The position numbers were made by a program, and so were the translations under genes. A stretch of DNA of 64,000 nucleotides, from NCBI GenBank assembly GCA_039881145.1, contig JAYKKI010000040.1:997001-1061000 (forward strand), given 5' to 3'. This stretch comes from Druceiella hillmani. Its lineage: Eukaryota > Arthropoda > Insecta > Lepidoptera > Hepialidae. This document shows positions 22,816-33,714 of this stretch, in pieces. The notes beneath the pieces are model-generated. The model saw only the letters and a list, made by a program, of their open reading frames with translations. It made no database searches and was not told where the DNA came from. Position 1 is the stretch's first letter. Every line of letters starts with the position of its first letter.

Positions 22816-24643
22816 TCTAAATCTTAAAATAGTCACATGGAACGCCAACGGACTGGTCGCTCGACGACTAGAGCTGGAAATGTTTCTACACATGAAAAAG
22901 ATTGACGTGGCATTAATATCTGAGACTAGGTTTACCATCAAAAGCCATATCTCAATAAAGGGCTACACAGTTTATGCTACCAACCACCCATCGGGAAAAG
23001 CGCATGGAGGAACGGCAGTGATCTTAAAATCAAATATAAAACATCACCCGCTTGAACCTTTCTCAACTGACAATATACAAGCCTCTCTTATTAAAGTGTA
23101 TGACAATAGCTCGGACATTACCGTTGCTGCAGTTTATTGCCCTCCTAAACACCAGATGGCAAAAGAAGAATATAAAGATTTCTTCTCTATACTCGGACAT
23201 CGCTTTATAAGTGGGGGCGACTGGAACGCTAAACACCTGTTCTGGGGATCTAGACTTATAACAACTAGAGGAAGGTCGCTCTATCAAGCTGTGAAAGATC
23301 TTAATCTTGATTGCTTGTCCACTGGAGAACCTACCTATTGGCCGACAGATCCACGAAAAATACCCGATTTGCTGGATTTTTTCATATCTAGAAACATTGC
23401 AATAAATAACACTAAAACAGAACCTGACTTTGACCTTATCTCAGACCACTCTGCTATTGTTCTAAGGGTATATAGTAAGATATTACTAACAGAAGTACCA
23501 CTTAAAATCTACAATAAGAATACTAACTGGAAAAAATATCAGGATATCATCACAACGGAAATACAGCTCAGGATCTCACTGAAAACGTCTGACCAAATAG
23601 AACGGGCTATAGAAGGACTAAACAAACTGATTCATGACGCTGCAAACAGGGCTACATCCCATCACAAAACGGGAACTGCTATAGAGCATGTGTACCCTGA
23701 ATTCATCAAGGATTGTATAAACGAAAGACGTAGACTCCGCAGAGTATGGCAAAACACTCACTATCCTAGAGACAAGACTGCCTTAAATAAAGCCACACAA
23801 CATCTTAAAACTCTAATCAAAGAATTGGCAAATGAGAATCTACAATCATATCTCACAAAACTGACACATACTAGTGACACAAACTACTCGTTATGGAAAG
23901 CTACCAAAAACCTAAAGCGTCCCAAACAACAAGTCACACCGCTAAGAACAAAAACGGGATCCTGGGCTCGCTCTGATAGTGAAAAAGCTAACAGATATGC
24001 TGATCACCTACATGAAGTTTTTGAACCGTTTCCCAGCAGTAATCAATATCTGGACAATGAAATAGAGGAGTACTTAAAGACACCTATTCAAATGTGCTTA
24101 CCACTTAAGCATGTGACACCAAATGAACTGAGGCGGGAAATCCTAAAACTCCAGGAAGGCAAATGCCCTGGCTATGACCTTATCGACGCGACACTTTTGA
24201 AACACCTCCCAAAAAAAGGAATACTGTTCATACTCGCTATTTTCAACGCATGTTTAAGACAGTCCTACTACCCAAGCCAGTGGAAAATAGCACAGGTAAT
24301 AATGATACTGAAACCAGGTAAACCTGCTCAAGAAGTGTCATCTTATAGACCTATCAGTCTCCTTCCGGTAATTGGAAAATTACTGGAAACGATAATACTT
24401 AACAGAATGAGGGAACACTTAGCAAATATAATACCAACACATCAGTTTGGATTTAGAGAGGGCCACGGAACTATCGAGCAAGTGCATAGGCTGGTTGATG
24501 TCATAAGTAGAGCATTGGAAAATAAACAATATTGCTCCGCAGTCTTCTTAGACATTAGCCAAGCATTTGATAAGGTATGGCATACTGGGCTTCTCTTTAA
24601 AAAAAAAAAAAATGTTACCGCACTCCTTTTTTCCGTTGATTAA
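22814..24643 (+). CDS. Jockey ORF2 part 1: endonuclease and first half of reverse transcriptase
   Basis: The frame is open from 22,772, but the first in-frame ATG is at 22,880. That is downstream of the catalytic VTWNANG (tryptophan at 22,838), so an AUG start would delete part of the endonuclease. Endonuclease motifs: WNANG; GGDWNAKH (aspartate at 23,219); DLLDFFI; LISDHSAI (23,435-23,458). The reverse transcriptase begins near 24,100 with YRPISLLPVIGKLLE, HQFGFREGHGT and AVFLDISQAFDKVWH (catalytic aspartate at 24,551). The frame then enters a 14-A run (24,599-24,612) and ends falsely at 24,641-24,643. The enzyme would nick the target and copy the element RNA at the nick. The broken frame makes the copy non-functional unless ribosomes or polymerase slip on the A run. 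Confidence 0.92.
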   Translation, partial: NLNLKIVTWNANGLVARRLELEMFLHMKKIDVALISETRFTIKSHISIKGYTVYATNHPSGKAHGGTAVILKSNIKHHPLEPFSTDNIQASLIKVYDNSSDITVAAVYCPPKHQMAKEEYKDFFSILGHRFISGGDWNAKHLFWGSRLITTRGRSLYQAVKDLNLDCLSTGEPTYWPTDPRKIPDLLDFFISRNIAINNTKTEPDFDLISDHSAIVLRVYSKILLTEVPLKIYNKNTNWKKYQDIITTEIQLRISLKTSDQIERAIEGLNKLIHDAANRATSHHKTGTAIEHVYPEFIKDCINERRRLRRVWQNTHYPRDKTALNKATQHLKTLIKELANENLQSYLTKLTHTSDTNYSLWKATKNLKRPKQQVTPLRTKTGSWARSDSEKANRYADHLHEVFEPFPSSNQYLDNEIEEYLKTPIQMCLPLKHVTPNELRREILKLQEGKCPGYDLIDATLLKHLPKKGILFILAIFNACLRQSYYPSQWKIAQVIMILKPGKPAQEVSSYRPISLLPVIGKLLETIILNRMREHLANIIPTHQFGFREGHGTIEQVHRLVDVISRALENKQYCSAVFLDISQAFDKVWHTGLLFKKKKNVTALLFSVD

Positions 24644-25508
24644 ATCGTATCTTGGAAAAAGATGCTACGAAGTGAAATATAACTCCGAAACATCAGAAAT
24701 GCACCCAATTAAGTCAGGAGTTCCACAGGGTAGTATACTGGGACCAGTACTCTATTTGATATTTACAGCAGATCTACCTACTTATGCCAACACTACCACA
24801 GCGACATACGCAGATGATACCGCACTTCTTTCGTCACATGATAATCCCGATTTCGCATCTGAAAGCCTCCAATCCCATATCTCTCTCATCCAAGCATGGT
24901 GCCAGCAGTGGCGTATTAAAGTCAACACAGATAAGTCAGCCCAAGTAACTTTCACACTTAGAAGAAAAACCTGCCCACCTGTAAAACTTTTTGATACAGC
25001 GATCCCACAATCAGATGACGCCAAATACTTGGGTATGCACCTCGACCGTCGACTCACTTGGCGTAAACATATATGGACTAAAAGGAAGCAACTAGACAGC
25101 AAACTCCGCAGCATGTACTGGCTAATCGGCCGTAAATCACAATTGACAGATTCCAGTAAAATGGCTATCTATAAAACGATACTGAAGCCCATATGGACTT
25201 ACGGCATTCAGCTTTGGGGCACAGCCAGCCATAGTAACATCGAAATACTTGAAAGGTTCCAAAGTAAAACAATGAGAGCCATGTTTAATATACCATCCCA
25301 CATAAGCAACAAATATGTGAACCTAGATTTAAATCTGAGAACTGTGAAGGACGAAATTGAAATAAACAGCAAGAAATATCAACTCAGACTGGACCAACAT
25401 ATGAACGAACTAGCTGCTGAACTTCAAGGAGAGGGCAGTCTAAGATTCTCCCGCCTTAAGAGGAATAGCGTATCTGAACTTGCGACAAGATTCGCGGACA
25501 AAATATGA
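24613..25508 (+). CDS. Jockey ORF2 part 2: rest of reverse transcriptase, frame shifted
   Basis: Continuation of the same protein in the +1 frame after the 14-A run. It starts at MLPHSFFPLIKSYL, which follows the normal AFDKVWH...GLL context, then has SGVPQGSILGP, TYADDTALL (catalytic ADD at 24,810-24,818), AQVTFTLRRK, KYLGMHLDRRLTW and ILKPIWTYGIQLWG, all in canonical order. It ends with a basic C-terminus and a TGA at 25,506. No RNase H domain follows, as usual for Jockey. Counted with part 1, the protein would be about 900 residues, the usual length for this clade. An ATG at 24,567 in this frame is only an accident of the shift. One base removed from the A run would restore a single frame. 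Confidence 0.92.
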
Positions 25509-25641
25509 GGATTGCACCGTTGGGTGCATGTCTTTGCTAAGAATAATTTAGCTGATGAAAATCTGACAACACATTAGATTATTGTTTGAAACAAACAGAT
25601 CGCTAAGTAGCAGGATATAAAAAAAAAAAAAAAAAAAAAAA
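25509..25641 (+). other. Jockey 3' UTR and poly(A) tail
   Basis: About 110 bp of 3' UTR, then 23 A. A perfect 6-bp hairpin with a GTTG loop (25,513-25,528) lies 4 nt after the ORF2 stop. Such 3' structures may serve in template recognition by the reverse transcriptase, but that is inference. Confidence 0.85.
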
Positions 25642-25648
25642 TGTGGAT
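25639..25648. repeat. Target-site duplication of the Jockey element, right
   Basis: AAATGTGGAT, identical to 21,091-21,100. Its first three A are shared with the poly(A) tail, so the exact length could be 7-10 bp. Confidence 0.85.
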
Positions 25649-26290
25649 CAGTTAATTCACTAGTGGGATAAATAATATCTATATCGGTGCGCGAATTGTA
25701 CTGACCTTATTTTGTGAAACAAAATTTATAAAAACGTACAATCTCCAGTCTTTGAATTTACTTTAAATTTGTTCTGTGTTTTAAATTTATGTCTCAAATT
25801 CTGACGAACATTCTTGTGATTATTTGAGTGAAAAGTTATTAATATTATAATTACTACTAATATTTCAATTTAATCACAGTTTTCTCAAACATACTGGAAA
25901 GATTTAATTATTTTTCAAACTCAATGAATAGTGCATATAATTTTTCAAAAATGAGTAAGTGTTTGAATTTTAATTTTTAGTTTATTTAAAAGTTTTACAT
26001 TTAGTATCCATTTATTGTTCTGTGACTATATAATACAAAGGAGGTAAATTTGCGCTATAAAAGGTAAAGTGATTTTAAAAAATATCAATTATATTGACAA
26101 ATCTACATATCAATTTAGATTTAAAGTATAAGTCCGAATTACGGATTACATACATCTATCTTCATATATAATTTATGTCCTGCAACATGTCAATGCATAC
26201 ATAAAAAGTAATAAAATATATTAAGGTATAATCACACCATATTGACAATAATTGAATTAGTACTTGGCGTACCATATTCTCTACTATCCA
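25649..26290 (+). repeat. Repeat R, copy 2, right part
   Basis: Continues the alignment with copy 3. TAAATAATATCTATAT is shared with 34,411-34,430; the GAAAGATTTAATTATTTTT block with 34,594-34,610; the TTCTGTGACTAT...GGTATAAG-like stretch with 34,663-34,780. Its end, TTGACAATAATTGAATTAGT with CGTACCATATTCTCTACTAT, reappears at 36,829-36,886 beyond the BEL insertion. Confidence 0.82.
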
Positions 26291-26882
26291 GTACTAGTAT
26301 TATCAATTCAATCCATTATCTTTGAAAGACCCTTTATTAGAAATGGTTGTAGAATGTTTAGTTGTTACATTTAAATTAATGTTTATTCGTATTTTTATGG
26401 TTTTGATTGGCATTTGAACAGGTGACCTAATAAGCCAGAAAAAGTGTTTGCTTTTAGTCTATTAAGTAATATATATTAAAATAAATCTTGTAATAAGACA
26501 GGGTACAACAATTTTGTTCTATTGATTTCGGATACCAAAATTTGGTAAAATTTCATGTGTTTGTGGTATAATACAAAATTATTTACCCTCTGTACAGTTT
26601 GATTGTTATTAATATTATGGATGAATTTTATCAATGTTATGAAGAAAGTACATAATACTCAAAAATACAATAAGTTATTCGATCACAGTGAAATACATGG
26701 CTAATTAATTAAATTAAATTGTAGCATTAATTAGTCAGTGTTTAAACACATATTTACAAGTGAACCACTAGGAAAATTACATTTAATATGTTAAGGTAAT
26801 TTACAATCCACTTTAGAAATTTTTATTACTTTCATTTAATATATGTATTTTGGACAAATAAATAATCTCAAATACGGACATT
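26291..26882. other. AT-rich spacer, nothing recognised
   Basis: No gene, RNA or repeat copy recognised. Confidence 0.45.
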
Positions 26883-26998
26883 CGCACGCGAGGGCACGCG
26901 CGCTTACGCGTATATGCGCGAATACGCACTCAGATGCTCACAAATTATAATTAAAATCAAATAATACTATTTAATTGCGACCTTACAAAAATATACGT

Positions 26999-27039
<41 letters not shown>

Positions 27040-27065
27040 TGTATGTGTGCGCGCACGCGTATGTG
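26883..27065. repeat. Alternating CG/CA tract plus (TA)n
   Basis: GC-rich alternating purine-pyrimidine stretches (26,883-26,930 and 27,039-27,065, rich in CGCG, GCGC and TGTG) flank a (TA)n run (27,005-27,036). Such composition favours Z-DNA or cruciform formation. A plus-strand 105-codon frame here is a by-product of the repeat. It is followed by two copies of AAATACAGGTTAGGT (about 27,072-27,110). Confidence 0.85.
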
Positions 27066-27110
27066 TAAGTAAATACAGGTTAGGTTCTGCCAAATACAGG
27101 TTAGGTCAGG

Positions 27111-28858
27111 CAGTAGTCTGCCAAATTATTCTACAAGAGTCGCGTTTTTTATTTCATTTCAATGGATGGGACGCTCAGAAGAAAAAGGATTTCATAACAT
27201 CTATAATAAAGTTTGAAGTCTCATTTCTATTATTTATTTTCTGTTCTATATATAGATATCTAATCTATGAAATAATAAATTTAGTAAGATAAATGCGTTT
27301 GTATTATATTTTCCTTTACCTGAAATTTTAATACTCATGTAAAATAAAGTCAAACATAAAATTTAGAAACTTAGTAGTGTGCCTGATAAAAGAAAACGTA
27401 TCAAGAAAAAAAACAATTTTTCTTATATGTTAATAGTTTGAATAATTTAGAAAAATTTTAGTTTGTCAATATATTTTCTTGCTACCTATATTTTGTAATA
27501 TCAGGGCAATTTAGAAAATATCTTCAGAAACAAAACCGCCTATCTCTAACGCATATTGATTCAATTCGAAAAGTAATCCAATCTCACACACGGCATGAAA
27601 ATAGTGAAGGAACTTAATTTGTAATAAAATAGTTGCTAGCTGACATTCCGCGAGTAACAACTGCGAAACTGTCATTACACGATTTGATTTCTGGCCACCT
27701 GAGGCTTCATATTCATTTAATCGCCTTGAATTTTCCTCCCGTGAAATAGATCTGAAATGCTAGAATAGTCCAAGCGAGCGCCGACGAAAGTTTTTCATAA
27801 TTCCAGCCAACTTATGAAAACAAAAACGAGGGCAATAATTGTTTTTGGTTGAACATAGAATATGTAAATTTTTTGGGACTAACTTTTATTTTCTTGCATG
27901 ATGAATTTTGTATTGCTTATGAAAATAATTTTACGGGATGTAGTATGAAAAAAAAATTGACTGTTGCGATTGTATCATTAAAGTTTATAATGATTATTTA
28001 TAAACTACTCCGGTATATTTGAAACACGACCAACGTAAATTTATTAAAATAATTTCAGTACTTACCATCCGTACGCTAATATTTTGGGATCAATTTTTTA
28101 ATCCTGCGTTTAAATTTTTTCGAATGTTGTGTATAAGTAAAAAATTACTTACAAGCATGCAAAGAAAACAGGAAAATTACACCACCTTCAATATAACGAA
28201 TTTTCTATATATCAACCTTTATCATTCAAAGGGCTAACATTTCCTCTGAATGTGAATAAAAATAAGAGTCAAGGACTAATATTAAATAAAAACATCAAAT
28301 CGATCCAACAATTGTTTTTCCTATATGAGTAATTCATTCTAGGTTAATAAATAATTCCGCAAACCTTACATTAATGTGGATGATGAATTCCACATTAACA
28401 TGTGTTAAGAATGATTTCAATTCTGCAGGTTAACCTTTCTGTTTCAAGTACTGATATTAGAATTATTGTACATAGCGAGGCTTTCATTCAATTTGTTTTT
28501 CTTTAAAAATCAGGTGCTTTAATTTCAGCTTAGAATTTTTTTATGTGACTGAATTTCAACTTTTTAAATTTTACAAGTTAATTTCACATTTTGCAGCCTC
28601 TTTGTTAAATATTACACATTCGATCTCTTCTAAATGGTAGTTTGGGTAACCATCTATATAGTCAAAATTTGTTGAACGTCACAATAGAATATTTGAAAAC
28701 CTCATATCACTGCTACGTAATTTTAACTTCGCAAAAGAAACATGATCTAGATCATCGGATATACGAGTCGTATGGCCTTCTCAAATATAGTGCAAAGAAA
28801 TAAAAGTATTTGTAACGACTTAAGTTATATGCATATTTGAAGTTATATACATATTAAA
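27111..28858. other. Spacer; one less AT-rich block at 27.58-27.83 kb
   Basis: No gene was recognised. The block at 27,580-27,830 has higher GC and higher complexity than its neighbours and no reading frame. It may be an old transposon piece or a conserved non-coding sequence. The 72-codon frame at 28,019 has no motif. Confidence 0.4.
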
Positions 28859-29060
28859 TTTATAACTCGGATTGAACACAAATTGATCGAGAAATTTTAA
28901 ATATAAGCTTCATTTGTTAAAGATTACGTGGTACTAATACAATTAGTTTCGTGGAACGAAATTTGTATAAAGTTTTGATAAACGTCCTCTCGAATGTAAT
29001 AATACGGTTTCATCCAATATTAAGTGCATAGCTTATTTTATTTCAGTGGAAACGCTTATT
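28859..29060 (+). repeat. Isolated fragment of the large 40-64 kb unit
   Basis: Aligns with 48,500-48,700 and 55,725-55,930. Shared pieces: AACTCGGATTGAA/GGCTCGGGTTGAA, ATAAAGTTTTGATAAACG, GTCCTCTCGAATGTAATAAT and the TTATTCGT block. It shows that the unit, or elements inside it, are dispersed and not confined to the array. Confidence 0.7.
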
Positions 29061-29796
29061 CGTATAATATTGGATGCTTCGCGCCAAATTTTATAGAACC
29101 TGTGTAGATATATTTGAAGTATTCATAGTTTATGATCGTTCGGTAACAAATTTGAATTTTGAATTAAAATTCCGATTTTGAATTTTTTTTTACGAAAAAA
29201 ATTTGTTTTCTTTACGAAAAAAATTCATCGTAAAATATTTGGTTTTGTAACTTAATACTGGTGCTTCATTTACCATATTTTCACAATCTACGAATTTCCA
29301 AGCACACATGGCATATTTGGTTACGTTTTAGTATAATCTCTACTAAAGATGCCATATGTACTTGGCAATTTGTAAACATGACCTATCCACGAACCTTTTT
29401 GTCTTCTTTTATTCCTCTGTTAGATTGTGTCTCGAATTTAAATGCATAACTGAAAAAACCACAAATATGGCATAATAAATTAGATTGTTACACTGCCAAA
29501 TCTATAATCTCATTAGTAGGGAAAAATTGAAAAATGTGGCCTGGTTCAGAAGTTGAAATCTACGCTCATTGCATACGGGTGTAATAAGGAATTTCATAAG
29601 GAATTTCAACGCGTATTTTGAACACGAAATTTTCTTAATATATATCATACATACATACCTTATATTTATTACGTGTTTTAATATTCTAATATAACCAAAC
29701 TGAACACATTCCACGTAAATAGGGTGGACTTTAGTAGACTCAATTGAAATGCTAATAAAAATACCATCTTATATGTCCCTAATAAAATTACATACT
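29061..29796. other. AT-rich spacer, nothing recognised
   Basis: Short frames of 62-70 codons on either strand without motifs. No RNA gene. Confidence 0.45.
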
Positions 29797-30112
29797 ACCT
29801 GCTGTTTGCGGATAACGATGTTCGTAACGAATATTGTCCTGTTAAATAATAAACAAGGACATATTTGTGGATAACATAAATATTGTTCTGGTAAATAATA
29901 AACAGGGCGGCAAAAATTGAACGCTGCCTGCTATTTGCGGATAACATAAATACAGCTTCACTTATTAAAGATATAATAGATTGCAAGCCATTACAGCATG
30001 ACACCGAAGCCGTTCTCGTATGGAGCGTTACAAACGGTTTGCGATTCCACCCAAGCAAATACTCGATAGTGAGACGTTCGGGTACGCGCTCCTCTCGAGT
30101 ATTAATATACTA
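29797..30112 (+). pseudogene. LINE reverse-transcriptase fragment around the ADD box
   Basis: From 29,930 the plus strand reads LLFADNINTASLIKDIID, then LQHDTEAVLVWSVTNGLRF and HPSKYSIVRR. This is the reverse-transcriptase segment that follows catalytic motif C: FADD, then a leucine-rich helix, then W-x-x-x-NGLRFHPSKC. The second aspartate of FADD is N, which would kill activity. Upstream, GCGGATAAC occurs twice more with similar flanks (about 29,806 and 29,868), so the ADD-box segment has been locally multiplied. Only ~180 bp is clearly coding-derived and no other LINE part adjoins it. The clade is not determinable; it resembles CR1/L2/Jockey-type enzymes. Confidence 0.75.
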
Positions 30113-33100
30113 TTAGCGGGACAAAAAATTATTTTGTCATATATAATATCATCAGAGATTACCTATGTATTTCTTCAATTAATTTATTATATGTGAAGTT
30201 AAAAACCAGCTCAAATATCCGAACCCGTGAAGGTAAATACAACCTGATGATATGAGGTCTACATAAAACGTTCCTTCTAAGAGAATATGAGATGGTGATA
30301 GTGTCATATGAGATGGTATTATTACTTCTCTTTTCTATTGCCTACTATTTTTCTTCTGAGTATATCGGAATACCATATTTTACAGTTCTGAAAAAAATTT
30401 ATTAATAAAATTTATTTTGCAATTACTAAATGGACAAATTTCCTATTTTCTTGGAATCACACTCATACCTGATAGCTTCCTGCGTACTCTTATTTTTAAA
30501 ACACTAGCACTTAGAACTAAAATATATTACAAAACCTCTCTTTCCTATGGTATACAATTGCTCAACCGCCTGTTTGTGGTTTCAGTAGAGTGTGATGTAT
30601 TGAGAATTTGCACATATCAAGAGTAAACTTTTTAAAATTAATGTAGTAAACTTCTTAATACATTATCTTTCTGTAAATATGAATTATGCAACGTATTGTA
30701 ATACCATTGGAATTATTAATTTTATTAGTATAATAATTGAAATGTATTGGTGTATAATTGTTATGTTCATGGAAAAATATAAGTAAACAAAATAAATGTA
30801 TAAGCCTGTTCGAACAATGTGGAATACTGAAATTTTAATTTTAGAATGGAGCTTAAGTATTAAAAAAGAGACCCTCCGCAGAATTAAAACTGTGTAGACA
30901 TCAGGTTTCTAAAAACTACTTACAAGATTTCGGCTAACGTTTTATTTTTTATAATTTTCTCTTTCATTGAACTGGAATTTCATTACTATGAGACTTCTAT
31001 AGGTGAAAGTTTGATTCGATTTTTGCATTAAGGTAAAAATCCTCAAATTTTCCTAAAGACATCTACCAAACTTTCATTGATTTTAAGGCATTATATTCCA
31101 GTTCAATATGAATTGATTTATTTCGATAAGATAAAGGAAATACATATATAATAATATATTTTGGACTTTAAGATTATATAGACAATTTACGTCTTCACTT
31201 ATTCCTCTTCTTTAGCATAGAATTAGTTATCGAAACCTTTTTTTGTGATATTAGTATTCAAACCGACAGGATAATTTACAAACTCGGTTCAATCTTTAAC
31301 AAATACCGATAATATTGACAAAGAAAATAAAAAAACATATTAATGGAAATATTCTTAGTCTTGAATTAAATACATATAACATATATTTTAATTTACTGTA
31401 GCGTCCCAAATAATAACAAAAGGAAAGTTAAAATCTGCATTGAACGGATGTTAAATAGTTCGTAGCTTTATTTAATTGCAATGTTGATCACTGTTTCCAG
31501 TTTCAAATATTTCGAGCTACTAATATGTTAAAAATTATCAACTTATTCAGTGACTCTCTTGTCAACTAAAAGATTTTAGAAGGGTGAAATAATTTACTCT
31601 CGCGTACAGCTACGTACCTTACATAGCAGAGGGTTTTAAATTTCTGTGATGGAAAAAGTTCAAAATTGTTCAAACGTACGTTATAACAAATACGATATTT
31701 TTATATATTTGTTAATGCATATTTCTACCCAAGAAAAAAATTCATTTGGTCAATTTTAGAATAAAAAATTGACTAATAACTTTGTAAAAGGATCGTAGCT
31801 ATAATATAAAGTTTCGTTATATATGTACGTATGTCCTAAAATATTATATCTGTATATTCTATTGACTTTAAACACTAACGTATTTGTTATTCCTAACCTT
31901 TCCTGAAATTTTCTAAAAAAGTTGCACTTTGCAAGTGGCTCGTGTGTTAGCAGATAAACTCACAGTTATCAGATAATCTCCCATAGCTAGAAAAACTCAT
32001 GACACGTTACACATTTAGTCAAAAAAAAATACATCTAATTTTGAGCGAATCAATTCCAAGTATTTCAATTATAAAGTATTTATTTGAAATAATTTTTTTA
32101 TCAAATGTAAAAAATTAAATTAGTTCTAATGGGGCTATTATTGAATAAAAAACGACTGAAAATGTAAACCGGTACCAAGTTCGAATTACTTGATCATATT
32201 TAAAAAGTTAGTATGAACATTTTAAAATAACTCTCCTAAAGATTTTAGGCAAATTTTTCTGGAAAGTATATGAAAATTGTGTAAAGAAACTATCTCAAGA
32301 ACGAAAACATTTACAACTATATAAAGATAAAGGTGGTTCATTTTAATTCCTAGCTTTGGATTTATTTCCGATTAATAAAATTGAATTTATTCTGAAAAGT
32401 ATCCACATATATTATTTAGCCCAAAGGGCTTCCTTAGCCCATATCTGAGTCATCGTGATTGACGTCACTCAAACGTAAATAGTTACTTCAAAACAAAATT
32501 CCATTCTCTTTCCCATGATATAAAATTATAAATTATAACAAAATAACGAATAGAACTGTATTTCTACTGCTACGATTTTTTGGAAATTTTGCGTGATTTT
32601 ATTTTGTATTGAAAATTGATTTAATTTTGTATTTATGATTATTGAACGAATATTGGTGTATTTCTATTATATGATATGTAGGCATTATTACCCCAATATC
32701 TATTTTGTATTTTTTGGTATATTTTTGAGATAAAATAATTAAATTCTAAAACTAACAAATATGTGCCGAGGATGTCGAAAAAGTCATATCTTCAAAGTTT
32801 GATTTAGAAAAAGTATTAGTGATAATATTGAGTTGTGCATATTTTAATATAAAACTGCATTATGAATACGTGAAAATAATTTATTTATTGTTTGAGATGG
32901 CAAATCCCAATGTTTTGTGTACATTCATTTGACGTATGCCAAATTTTGCCGGCATTCCCCATAGTGACACCCATTTTAGATTCATTATTTTATTATATTT
33001 TTCTATGCAAATAATAAGTTTTTTTATTATTCTCTGAAATATATTTTATACTAGTTTATAGCAGTATATAATATTTAAATTGCAGAAAAGCAAAACGTGT

Positions 33101-33714
33101 TAAAAACTTGTATTTTTTACATTTTCTGAGCTATTGAAAATTTTTAAATTATTTCTGATGTGGTATTACTCTTTATTCATCTCTAATGACTTTGAGTTGT
33201 TATTAAATTAAATGTACTATTTTATCATTGGGTTTGGTTACACCGGCCGTTTGATGCTTTCAGTTGTCATATTTTGCGGAGAGAACTGTTAAGGCTCGCC
33301 AAAGATTTAAAGATAACATAATTTTATTATTAGGATAATTTTTTTTTTGTTACCGTCTTTTATATTAACAAAAATATCCCATTTTATGGTGACTTTTATT
33401 GTAAGTCTTTTTTCTTACAAAACCAGGATTTATTTGAATTTTTCAATATTTTTTAAACTCGCAAATACGTGGGTGGTATTAATACTAATATTGTATAACA
33501 ATATTTCTCTATGTACATGAAAATATTTGTACGTAATCGAATGGTAAATTTAGATTTATGCATTATTTAACGAAAGCGGCATAGCGACTGGTGCCACGTT
33601 TTGAACTCGGCACTTCTATGGTTTAGAAATTGCTTCAAAATAATTTTACATTGAAGTCCTCTTAAAATAATGACGAAATAGATATAAACATAAATGCGAA
33701 GTTTCAATCATATT
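30113..33714. other. AT-rich spacer with a weak foldback and repeat S copy 2
   Basis: No gene or RNA recognised. A weak foldback pairs ATTGAACTGGAAT (30,966) with ATTCCAGTTCAAT (31,093) and GAAAGTTTG with CAAACTTTC inside it. Repeat S copy 2 lies at 32,330-32,420. The remainder is A/T-run spacer. Confidence 0.4.
32330..32420 (+). repeat. Dispersed repeat S, copy 2
   Basis: See the copy at 20,065. Shares GGTTCATTTTAATTC, a CTTTGGATTTATTT-type block and CCACATATATTATTTA in the same order. Non-coding. Confidence 0.62.

Larger units (their letters stand above)
21101..25641 (+). mobile_element. Near-complete Jockey-clade non-LTR retrotransposon
   Basis: The 4.54-kb element contains a 5' UTR (21,101-21,501), ORF1 with three zinc knuckles, ORF2 with apurinic-type endonuclease and reverse transcriptase, a ~110-bp 3' UTR and a 23-A tail (25,619-25,641). 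It is flanked by a 10-bp target-site duplication. Two overlapping ORFs, a PRE_C2HC-type ORF1, no RNase H and a poly(A) tail are Jockey-clade traits. Only one reading-frame break is visible, in a 14-A run in ORF2, so the insertion is recent compared with every other element here. It is clearly GC-richer than the surrounding DNA and lies inside repeat R copy 2. Confidence 0.95.
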
